A stretch of DNA of 64,000 nucleotides from a virus. The notes under the pieces are model-generated. The model ran no database searches, had not been told where the DNA came from, and saw only the letters and a list, made by a program, of their open reading frames with translations. Both the position numbers and the translations under genes were made by a program. Numbering within the stretch: position 1 is the first letter of the stretch; each line of letters opens with the position of its first letter. This document shows, in pieces, positions 16,579 to 24,720 of this stretch. The stretch spans positions 1-64,000 of IMG/VR virus record IMGVR_UViG_3300020433_000002; one strand, 5' to 3'.

Positions 16579-18714
16579 ATGGCAGATAAAGCATTTGGTG
16601 TAAAACAACTGAATATAATTGGTAGTGGTACTCCAACTATTGAAAGTCCTGGTGACTTGAGTTTGAAGGCTGGTACCGTAGCAATTAGTACCAACTTATA
16701 TGTCGGTGGTATAACAACTCATATTGGATTAACAACAACTACAAATGATTTGTATGTAGGACTGGGTTATACTATTCACGGAAATGGTAGTCAGATATAT
16801 AAGGCACCATGGGGTCATGATGGTAAATCTAATTATCTTAGTGATTATCAGATAACAAATCCTGCAGTCGCAGCTTATGGTAGTTCAATAAGTGGTAATT
16901 GGAATGTTGTAGCAGGATATTTTGCAGCATGTTGTGGTACTACTATGGGCTACAACGTAATTTTTGGTGAGAGTGCTGGAAGAAAATTAACGAGTGGTAA
17001 TAGAAATATTTTACTTGGATCAAAAGCAGGTTGTCTTCTTGATGATGCTCAACAAAATGTTATTATAGGATCCTGTGCAGGAACTGAAGCAACAGGAAGT
17101 TATAATGTATCATTAGGAATGTGTTCTGGCCAATGTTTAACTGGTGACTTTAATATTGTATTAGGAAAGAGTGCGTCTGAAAATTTACAGGCTGGAGATA
17201 AAAATATTATACTTGGTTTTTATGCTGGTTCTGATGTTGGTGCTGCTGGTACAGACAATGTGTTTATAGGATCCTATGCTGGCCAGAGTCGTGGGTCAGG
17301 TGAAGCTAGTGTTGCTATCGGACAACGTACTTTATATAATTCATATGGTGGTTGCAACGTTGCAATTGGTAATGAAGCACATCTAGGTGAAGCAATGGGA
17401 GAAGGTTCTGAGAATATTTCAATAGGTTCTCAAGCTGGTTACGGAATTAATTCAGGAAATCATAATATATTTTTAGGAAAATGTTCTGGTGCAAAATCTG
17501 GTTCTGTATCCCATAATATTTTCATGGGTTGTGGTACAGGATGTTGTACTACTGCTGGTTCATATAATGTATATCTTGGCCATGAAACTGGTAAATGTAA
17601 TCAGGGTGGTGCTTGTAATGTTTACATTGGAAACAGAACAGGATTTGCTGCTACTGGTGGTGAACAAAACGTAGCCATTGGCCAAAGTGCAGGTTATAAC
17701 AACAATATTGGTTCATATAATATTTTCTTTGGTTCTAATGCTGGAACTAATAATGATAGTGCAAATAAAAATATAGCCATTGGCCAAAAAGCAGGGTTTT
17801 CTAATACCACGGGCCAATGTAATGTATTCATTGGTGCTTATGCTGGATGTAAATCAAACAGTGATGGTTCAAATAATTTATTAAATGTTGCTATTGGACA
17901 TTGTGCAGGATTTTGTAATGCTGGTAATCGTAATGTTACTATAGGTTGGAAATCAGGTTGGATGAGTGAGTCTGGTACAGACAATATTATCATTGGTTCT
18001 GAATCTGGTCACTGTATTAATAGTGGTAGTACCAATGTTTTGATTGGCCAAAAAGCAGGATTCTGCCAGACTAGTGCAAATAGTAATGTCTTTATTGGAT
18101 GTTGTGCGGGATATGATGCTCTTAGTGGAGGTGGTAACGTTGCTCTAGGTGGTGATGCACTGAAAGTAACTCATGGTAGTTATAATATTGGCCTTGGCTT
18201 TGCAGCTGGCGATGATATTACGAGTGGTAGTAGAAATGTAACTATTGGATGCAATGTTCAAGTGCCTAGTGCAACTGGTAGTGATCAATTAGCGATTGGT
18301 TCTGGTTCTAATACTTGGATCAATGGTGATAGTAATTTTGATGTAGGTATAGGAACCGCTACACCAACATCTAAGCTCCATGTGATTGGAGACTTTCTAC
18401 TAACAGGTATTGCAACTGCTATAGATTTTGATTCAACATCTGATATAAGATATAAGAAAAATATTCAAGCAATTGAAGATCCAATTTCTAAGGTTGTAAG
18501 GATTGAAGGTGTATCATTTAATTGGAAAGAAGATGATAGAGCTGCACTTGGTGTTATTGCTGACCAAGTTGAAACAGTACTACCAGAACTTGTTCGTGGT
18601 ACTGATCCAAAGACAGTTAATTATAATGGTTTGATTGGATTATTAATTGAGGCGGTAAAGGAACAGCAAATTCAGATAGATAAACTGAACGAAAGAATTT
18701 CTAAATTAGAGTGA
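16579..18714 (+). CDS. Solenoid-repeat fibre protein with S74 intramolecular chaperone
   Basis: A 711-residue protein. Residues about 130-590 are an almost continuous array of roughly 26 repeats of about 17 residues (N-V/I-x-I/L-G-x-x-A/C-G). The array closes with a QLAIGSGSNTWINGDSNF cap and a VGIGTATPTSKLHV linker. The C-terminal 95 residues are a peptidase S74/endosialidase-type chaperone domain starting TSDIRYKKNI, with the expected self-cleavage Ser at S621 and Lys at K626, ending in a coiled coil (QQIQIDKLNERISKLE). Such domains trimerise the fibre and then cleave themselves off. Many repeats carry Cys. It has its own late promoter. Confidence 0.85.
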   Translation: MADKAFGVKQLNIIGSGTPTIESPGDLSLKAGTVAISTNLYVGGITTHIGLTTTTNDLYVGLGYTIHGNGSQIYKAPWGHDGKSNYLSDYQITNPAVAAYGSSISGNWNVVAGYFAACCGTTMGYNVIFGESAGRKLTSGNRNILLGSKAGCLLDDAQQNVIIGSCAGTEATGSYNVSLGMCSGQCLTGDFNIVLGKSASENLQAGDKNIILGFYAGSDVGAAGTDNVFIGSYAGQSRGSGEASVAIGQRTLYNSYGGCNVAIGNEAHLGEAMGEGSENISIGSQAGYGINSGNHNIFLGKCSGAKSGSVSHNIFMGCGTGCCTTAGSYNVYLGHETGKCNQGGACNVYIGNRTGFAATGGEQNVAIGQSAGYNNNIGSYNIFFGSNAGTNNDSANKNIAIGQKAGFSNTTGQCNVFIGAYAGCKSNSDGSNNLLNVAIGHCAGFCNAGNRNVTIGWKSGWMSESGTDNIIIGSESGHCINSGSTNVLIGQKAGFCQTSANSNVFIGCCAGYDALSGGGNVALGGDALKVTHGSYNIGLGFAAGDDITSGSRNVTIGCNVQVPSATGSDQLAIGSGSNTWINGDSNFDVGIGTATPTSKLHVIGDFLLTGIATAIDFDSTSDIRYKKNIQAIEDPISKVVRIEGVSFNWKEDDRAALGVIADQVETVLPELVRGTDPKTVNYNGLIGLLIEAVKEQQIQIDKLNERISKLE

Positions 18715-18718
18715 TTGT

Positions 18719-18725
18719 CTAAATA
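18719..18725 (+). promoter_or_regulatory. T4-like late promoter variant
   Basis: CTAAATA lies 39 nt upstream of the ATG at 18765, the same variant seen before 38244 and 56205. Confidence 0.4.
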
Positions 18726-18764
18726 TTAATAACAAATACTACCCAGTGTATACGAGGACGGTAG

Positions 18765-21700
18765 ATGGCCATTAAGTTATCGGGTTCTACTATTATAGAT
18801 GATAGTAGGCAGATTATAAATGCGGGTAATGTCGGAATAGGAACGACAGACCCTACAGCAAAAGTAACAGCATCTAATACTGCAGTAGTGGCTGCTGGTG
18901 TTGGTACTTTTCATAAAGTATACGGTGATGGTAGTGAGTTAATCAATATTGGTTTAGGTGGTACAGATACTTGGAATCAAGATGCACAAGGTAACTTAGT
19001 TGCTGGTGTAGGTGCTGGTGTAGCGAGAGATAATGATACTTGTAGTAACCTTTTCATAGGATGTAAAGCTGGTGCTGCTGTAAATTCAGGAGATAGAAAT
19101 ATATTTCTTGGTTATTATGCAGCCAAAAATACATTTACATCAGGTAGTTGTAATATTGCTATTGGTGATGAAGCAGGAAAATGTGGTAACGGTAGTAATC
19201 AAGTCTTCTTAGGATCTGCTGCAGGATTCTGTATGAGTGGTAACGGTGGTGTTGCCATCGGTATGAATGCAGGTCGTCATAAGACTAGTGGTATAGCTAA
19301 CGTATTCATAGGTTGTTATGCTGGTTCATGTGGTGGTACTGATGGATGTACTACTATTGTTGGTGCTTTAGCAGGTAAATGTAGTGAAGGTGGTTGCAAT
19401 GCAATCTTTGGTGCTAGAGCAGGATTTAATAATGCATCAGGAGATTTTAATACATTTCTTGGCTTTGATGCAGCTTGTTCTTCTACTTCTGGTTCAAATA
19501 ATGTTGCTATTGGTAAGGCAGTTCAACTTCCTTCACTAACTGGTGATACACAATTAGCAATTGGTGCTGGTGCTACCACTTGGATTACTGGTAATGATAC
19601 TTTTAAGGTAGGTATAGGAACTACAACTTATACAGCTTCATTAAATGTTCATAAAGATATTGGTGGTTACCAAGTTTTAAGTGCAGAAGGTGAAGGATCC
19701 ACTACGCTTACAGTTATAACAATTGATAAAACTGCAAAGCACAGATATCCTAGTGGTGGAGGTTCTAGTACTAAAGGATATGAAATAGATGGTGCTGAAG
19801 CACCATACCTAACTCTAACACCAGGTAGAACATATAGATTTGAACAGTCTGATAGTAGTAATGATAATCATCCTTTAATATTTTATCTTACAGCTGATAA
19901 GAATACAGAATACACACAAGGTGTAAGTTATTATGCTGATGGTGCACGAACAAACTCTACAGATTTTAGTTCCAATTATAATTCAGCATCAGTTAGATAT
20001 ACAGAAATTACAGTAAGTGATGAGACACCTTTGGTGCTTCACTACCAGTGCTATAACCATGGTTACATGGGAAATGCTATTAGTTTCCCTAATAATGTTC
20101 TCAATACAAACTATCAATCAACCATTAGAGCAGACCTTCATGTTACTGGTATTGCTACTTTTGGTAGTGCATCACTTAAGTTAGATGGTAGTAATAATAT
20201 TATTAATGTTGGAGCAGCATTAACTCTTGGACATTCACAAGGTATTCAATATCATACTCAAAATTTACATGCTACTGGTTTCGAAGTTAATCAAATTAAT
20301 GCTTCAGGTATTACAACATTCACTGATCTAAAAGTTGGAACTGGTGCAACAATAGAATCGAATGGTAATGCAACTCTAGGTATTGTAACAGCAAAATCAT
20401 TCCATGGTAGTGGTGCAGGATTAACTGGTATCACAGCAGAATTTGATCCTGATGCACAAGAGAACTTATATGCTGGTACTGATGCTGGTAAATGTTCTGG
20501 TTCTGATAATTGTTATAATGTTGCTATTGGATATCATGCTGGTTGTAAGATAGGAAATAGTTCTTCTCAGGGTGATGATAACGTTTTCTTAGGTAGAGAA
20601 GCAGGTGTAAACGTTGATGCAGGTATAGCTAATATCCACATAGGTTACTTTGCAGGATGTCAGAATCAAAGTGGCCATAATAATGTGGCAGTTGGTAAGC
20701 AATCACTTAGATCACTCGCAACAGGCAATAATAACGTAGCACTTGGTAATCAGGCAGGATGTCTGTCTCAGGCTCAAGGCAATACCTTCTTGGGATCTTA
20801 TGCTGGTAGAAATTTAGTCTCTGGATGTTGTAATATTGTTATTGGTTGTGGAGCTCAAGTTCCACTTCCAAATGAAGATAAGCAATTAGCAATTGGTATT
20901 GCTGATAATAATTGGATCTACGGTAATGCTAACTGGAATGTTGGTATTGGAACAAATGATCCAGATGCTCCTGTTGGTGCTGGAGTTACTGCTAAGTTAT
21001 CGGTTGGTATTGTATCTGCCTTTGCTTACTATGGTGATGGTTCTAATTTAACTGGTCTTGTTGCTAGTGGACAAGGTATTCAAATTAGAGATAATGATTC
21101 TTTGATTGGTACTGCTGGAACAATAAACTTTTCTACAAACTTATCTGTCTCTGCTATTTCTGGTGCTGCTGTTACTATAACCAGTCAAGGATTATGGACT
21201 GCAGACGTACAAGAAAATTTATTTGCAGGAACTTGTGCAGGATATAATAGAGACGCAGATACCTGTTTCAATATTGGTATAGGTCAAAGTGCAGGTTACG
21301 CATTAAATGAAGGTGATGAGAATATCTTTATAGGTAGATGTTCAGGTACAAAAGCAACCGCAGCTAGCAATAATGTTTTCTTAGGATCACTCACTGGTGA
21401 ATGGGGTTTCATTGGTGAAGATAACGTTTATGCAGGAACTGCTGCTGGTAGATGTAAACAGGGTGGTAGTGAAAACGTTGCACTAGGCCCATTTGCATTA
21501 CTAGGTTCTTCAATACCAGGTCAGAACCAAGGTAATAGTAATATTGCTATTGGAATGAGAGCAGGTGCACTAGCACAAAATGGTAGTTGTAATGTTTTGA
21601 TAGGTAGAGATGCAGGTATCTGCATAGCCAATGGAAATGAGAACGTTGCAATCGGCCGTTCAGCAATGGGTAGTCAGGCTATTTCCAGTGATCATAATAT

Positions 21701-23624
21701 TGCAATTGGTTGTTTGGCTGGTATTAACATTACTAGCGGTAATAATAATATATTCTTGGGAAGACAGTCGGGTGGTCAAAATTCTGGTGGACTTACTCTT
21801 ACTGGTTCTTATAACGTAGCACTTGGTCGTGAAGCAGGATGTAACTTACAAGGTAGTACTGATGGTAACGTTTTTGTAGGAGGTTATGCAGGTAAGGTAA
21901 ACAGCACTGGTGATTTTAATATTGCACTTGGTTATAATGCGGGAAGTAATCATAGTACGGGTAATAAAAATATATCAATTGGATGTAACGTACATGTACC
22001 TCAGGATGCAGATACACAATTAGCAATTGGTATGGGTGCCACTCATTGGCTTACTGGTGATAATCAATTTAACTTAACTCTTGCTGGACTTTCAACTGCA
22101 AAAACTGATGGAACATTCCAAACTAACCAATTAATGGTAGGTGGTAACGTTGCTTCTGGTATTGCTACCTTTACTGGTTTATCGAATGTTCTGACTATTA
22201 ATTCTACATCATCAAATCCTGCAGCATTATTCCAACAGAGTGGTACTACCAAAGGAAGTATAGAAGCAAGATCTGATGGTATTAGATTACAAACCTCAGC
22301 TGATAACAGAACAATTATTGCAGCTAATACTAGTGGTGGTACTGCTGGTCTTGTAGAAGTTGAAACTTGGATAAATGGTTCAGGTAATTTAGTTAATAGT
22401 TTTGAAGTTACTGGTTTTGGTACTGTTACTGCTAAACATCAAGATAATGTAAGACTTAGAACTACTCTAGAGGGTATTGAACTTGCTGGTATAGTTACAG
22501 GTATTTCAACTATTAATTCAGGAATCGTAACTTACTATGGTGATGGTTCAAAACTACAAGGTGTTGCAGGTGGTCTTAATGTTCAGGATGAAGGTACTCC
22601 ATTAGCAACACAAGCAACCACTCTTAACTTTGAAGGTGCTGGTGTTGTTGCATCTGGTACTGGTGCAACTAAAACTATTACTATTTCTGGTGGTGGTGGA
22701 ACTGCTGCTTGGTCTCCTGATGATGATCAAAACTTATATGCTGGTACTAGAGCTGGTAGATGTTTAGATGGTACTAATGCTTGCTACAACGTCATGCTTG
22801 GTTGCAATGCTGGTCAAGCAACTGATTCTGGTGCTGAGAATATATTTGTAGGTAGGGGTGCAGGTTTTGGTAACGAAGGTGGTGATTATAATATTTTCCT
22901 AGGCTCTTATGCAGGTAAATGCAATACTACTGGCTATGGTAACGTATTGTTTGGTAAAGAAGTTGGATTCTGTTTAACTACAGGTATTCATAACTTCTAT
23001 GCACTAGAAAGAGCAGGTAGTAACGCTTATCAAGGTTGCGATAACATTGCAATAGGTAGGTGTGCTGGTTATGAAATGATGGCCAATGATAACATTCTCT
23101 TAGGCCGAAATGCTGGTAGAGGACAAGTCTTTGGTAGTCGAAACGTTATCATCGGTATGGATGCTGGTAGATGTGGTGACGCTGGTGATAATAATGTAAT
23201 GATTGGTTGCAATGCAGGTCGTTGTAACCAAGGAACAGGTAACGTATTCTTAGGCCATAATACTGGTTCTGCTGTTACTAGTGCTAGTGGTAACGTTGTT
23301 ATTGGTTGCAATGTATCACTTGCATCTTCTGTTCAGGATCATCAACTAGCAATTGGTGTTGGTAATACAAACTGGATCACTGGTATTGAGAACTACAACC
23401 TCGGTATCGGAAGTGATAGACCAAGAACTGCTCTTGATGTTGCTGGAACGGTAGCAACAAGAACGTTCTTCCAGAATGAAGTTGAATTGCGTACTAGTGA
23501 AACCTTCCCTAAAGAAGGTGGCCCAGTAAATGGAGGTGTATTTGGCCCATACACTATCGGAACTGGTGCTTGTCTTACTATTGGGCCTGGGTCTACATTT
23601 ACTATCATTGGAATACCTGAATAA
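18765..23624 (+). CDS. Giant solenoid-repeat fibre protein with cupredoxin-like domain
   Basis: A 1619-residue fibre protein composed of four similar cassettes. Each has an opener (D-x-Q-x-NL-x-AG...C), an array of about 17-residue N-V/I-x-I/L-G-x-x-A-G repeats, and a cap (QLAIG-x-G-x3-W-I-x-G). Openers start near nt 18970, 20445, 21195 and 22710; caps are near 19553, 20885, 22019 and 23345. Between cassettes 1 and 2 lies a cupredoxin-like domain (about residues 319-445) with H369, C429, H432 and M435 in the order of a type-1 copper site. Each inter-cassette linker has a fibre motif such as YGDGSNLTGL. Probably a long, possibly trimeric adhesin. Confidence 0.85.
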   Translation: MAIKLSGSTIIDDSRQIINAGNVGIGTTDPTAKVTASNTAVVAAGVGTFHKVYGDGSELINIGLGGTDTWNQDAQGNLVAGVGAGVARDNDTCSNLFIGCKAGAAVNSGDRNIFLGYYAAKNTFTSGSCNIAIGDEAGKCGNGSNQVFLGSAAGFCMSGNGGVAIGMNAGRHKTSGIANVFIGCYAGSCGGTDGCTTIVGALAGKCSEGGCNAIFGARAGFNNASGDFNTFLGFDAACSSTSGSNNVAIGKAVQLPSLTGDTQLAIGAGATTWITGNDTFKVGIGTTTYTASLNVHKDIGGYQVLSAEGEGSTTLTVITIDKTAKHRYPSGGGSSTKGYEIDGAEAPYLTLTPGRTYRFEQSDSSNDNHPLIFYLTADKNTEYTQGVSYYADGARTNSTDFSSNYNSASVRYTEITVSDETPLVLHYQCYNHGYMGNAISFPNNVLNTNYQSTIRADLHVTGIATFGSASLKLDGSNNIINVGAALTLGHSQGIQYHTQNLHATGFEVNQINASGITTFTDLKVGTGATIESNGNATLGIVTAKSFHGSGAGLTGITAEFDPDAQENLYAGTDAGKCSGSDNCYNVAIGYHAGCKIGNSSSQGDDNVFLGREAGVNVDAGIANIHIGYFAGCQNQSGHNNVAVGKQSLRSLATGNNNVALGNQAGCLSQAQGNTFLGSYAGRNLVSGCCNIVIGCGAQVPLPNEDKQLAIGIADNNWIYGNANWNVGIGTNDPDAPVGAGVTAKLSVGIVSAFAYYGDGSNLTGLVASGQGIQIRDNDSLIGTAGTINFSTNLSVSAISGAAVTITSQGLWTADVQENLFAGTCAGYNRDADTCFNIGIGQSAGYALNEGDENIFIGRCSGTKATAASNNVFLGSLTGEWGFIGEDNVYAGTAAGRCKQGGSENVALGPFALLGSSIPGQNQGNSNIAIGMRAGALAQNGSCNVLIGRDAGICIANGNENVAIGRSAMGSQAISSDHNIAIGCLAGINITSGNNNIFLGRQSGGQNSGGLTLTGSYNVALGREAGCNLQGSTDGNVFVGGYAGKVNSTGDFNIALGYNAGSNHSTGNKNISIGCNVHVPQDADTQLAIGMGATHWLTGDNQFNLTLAGLSTAKTDGTFQTNQLMVGGNVASGIATFTGLSNVLTINSTSSNPAALFQQSGTTKGSIEARSDGIRLQTSADNRTIIAANTSGGTAGLVEVETWINGSGNLVNSFEVTGFGTVTAKHQDNVRLRTTLEGIELAGIVTGISTINSGIVTYYGDGSKLQGVAGGLNVQDEGTPLATQATTLNFEGAGVVASGTGATKTITISGGGGTAAWSPDDDQNLYAGTRAGRCLDGTNACYNVMLGCNAGQATDSGAENIFVGRGAGFGNEGGDYNIFLGSYAGKCNTTGYGNVLFGKEVGFCLTTGIHNFYALERAGSNAYQGCDNIAIGRCAGYEMMANDNILLGRNAGRGQVFGSRNVIIGMDAGRCGDAGDNNVMIGCNAGRCNQGTGNVFLGHNTGSAVTSASGNVVIGCNVSLASSVQDHQLAIGVGNTNWITGIENYNLGIGSDRPRTALDVAGTVATRTFFQNEVELRTSETFPKEGGPVNGGVFGPYTIGTGACLTIGPGSTFTIIGIPE

Positions 23625-23627
23625 ATA
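23621..23627 (+). promoter_or_regulatory. T4-like late promoter
   Basis: ATAAATA overlaps the stop codon of the giant fibre gene, 21 nt before the ATG at 23649. Confidence 0.55.
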
Positions 23628-23648
23628 ATAAAACAATTGAAATAGATT

Positions 23649-24188
23649 ATGAGTACTTTAGTTCTTAAGGGAGACATCTCTGGGTTCACAAAATTGCAGG
23701 CCCAAGATCAAGCATCATGTAAGATATTGAAATTACCTAATACAGGTAGCTTTAAATGGGAAAGTTACGCAATAGTATTGGATAAAAAAAATTCTGGTAC
23801 TACTAGTGGTACTTTCACTAGAGGTTCTTGGGAAACAAGAGATTTGATTACAAAGACAGATATAGATAATATTATATCTCTCTCTAATAATCAATTTACA
23901 TTAGGTGCAGGTAGATATTTAATTAAATGGTCAGCACCTGTATATAATGTAGATGGTCATCAAACTAGATTAAGAAACATGAGTGACCTGACTACAGACA
24001 TTATTGGTTCTTCAGAATCTGATAACTCAAGATCTTTTGGTGCTGGTGTTGTAACTATTCTTGAAAATAAAACTTTTGAGATACAACACAGATCAGAAAC
24101 TACTGTAACTGATAATGGATTTGGTTTTAATTTAGATTTTGGTGAGGATAATATTTTCACCGTGGTTGAAGTATATAAAGAGTCGTGA
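23649..24188 (+). CDS. Fibre-tip protein with C1q/TNF-like fold (putative)
   Basis: A 179-residue beta-rich protein. The C-terminal 120 residues follow a pattern common at phage fibre tips: GAGRYLIKWSAPVYNVDGHQ, then a TRLRN loop, TFEIQHRSETT and IFTVVEVYKES. This resembles a jelly-roll (C1q-like) domain. It is preceded by an ATAAATA motif and lies between fibre genes, so a receptor-binding or fibre-decorating role is inferred. No enzymatic motif is seen. Confidence 0.65.
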   Translation: MSTLVLKGDISGFTKLQAQDQASCKILKLPNTGSFKWESYAIVLDKKNSGTTSGTFTRGSWETRDLITKTDIDNIISLSNNQFTLGAGRYLIKWSAPVYNVDGHQTRLRNMSDLTTDIIGSSESDNSRSFGAGVVTILENKTFEIQHRSETTVTDNGFGFNLDFGEDNIFTVVEVYKES

Positions 24189-24246
24189 ATGATGCAGTTT
24201 CTAAAACCAATAAATAGTAAAAACTGGTTAAATCTAACCACTATTG

Positions 24247-24254
24247 TATAAATA
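24247..24254 (+). promoter_or_regulatory. T4-like late promoter
   Basis: A full TATAAATA is located 20 nt upstream of the ATG at 24275. A second AATAAATA lies at 24209-24216, and a perfect 6-bp inverted repeat TGGTTA/TAACCA (24225-24240) sits between them. Confidence 0.65.
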
Positions 24255-24274
24255 GACAAAGGTATTCAGAGAAT

Positions 24275-24679
24275 ATGGGAGTTCTAAACGCAGATAGAGT
24301 TAACGCTGGTATTTTCAGTGGTGACGGTTCCCTACTGTCTAATGTAACAGCAGTTGGAACTGGACTAGCGGTAGAAAATAGTGGTGTATTAGTTGGAACT
24401 GCACTTACACTTGACTTCAATACAGGTGTTGACGTTCAATTTAGTGGTGGTATTGCTACTATTACTAGTCAGGCAGCAACTTGGCAGGGTAACCAAAGTG
24501 GTACGTTCACCTTAAATTCAGTTGGTATTGGTACAACCAACGCACAATCAGTCGCAGGTGTTGCAAATACGTCACAACTAACTGTGGGTATTGTCTCATG
24601 CTATCAAATTTTTGAAGACTCACAACGTCTTGCAAAAGAAGCAAATGTTATAGTTTATGCTGTAGCACTGGGTGGCTAA
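24275..24679 (+). CDS. Small fibre-related structural protein, 134 aa
   Basis: A 134-residue protein starting MGVLNADRVNAGIFSGDGSL, with a SVGIGTTNAQSVAGVANTSQ motif and a C-terminus AKEANVIVYAVALGG. The same GDGS and VGIGTTN elements occur in the attachment regions of the large fibre proteins here, so it looks like a free-standing connector or trimmed fibre N-terminus. It has its own TATAAATA promoter and is followed by another before the 2121-residue gene. Confidence 0.65.
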   Translation: MGVLNADRVNAGIFSGDGSLLSNVTAVGTGLAVENSGVLVGTALTLDFNTGVDVQFSGGIATITSQAATWQGNQSGTFTLNSVGIGTTNAQSVAGVANTSQLTVGIVSCYQIFEDSQRLAKEANVIVYAVALGG

Positions 24680-24685
24680 TCCATC

Positions 24686-24693
24686 TATAAATA
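24686..24693 (+). promoter_or_regulatory. T4-like late promoter
   Basis: TATAAATA is located 27 nt upstream of the ATG at 24721. AGGACAGGGG between them may supply ribosome binding. Confidence 0.65.
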
Positions 24694-24720
24694 AAACAAG
24701 GACAGGGGTATCTGTAAGAA

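Noticed and set aside
16900-23400. Regular roughly 51-nt repeats resembling a CRISPR or satellite array
   Set aside because: They are in frame and encode 17-residue protein rungs with divergent DNA sequence; repeats and spacers are not distinguishable as in CRISPR.
24189-24251. 20-codon ORF between the C1q-like and 134-aa genes
   Set aside because: Very short, no ribosome-binding site, and it ends inside the TATAAATA late promoter.
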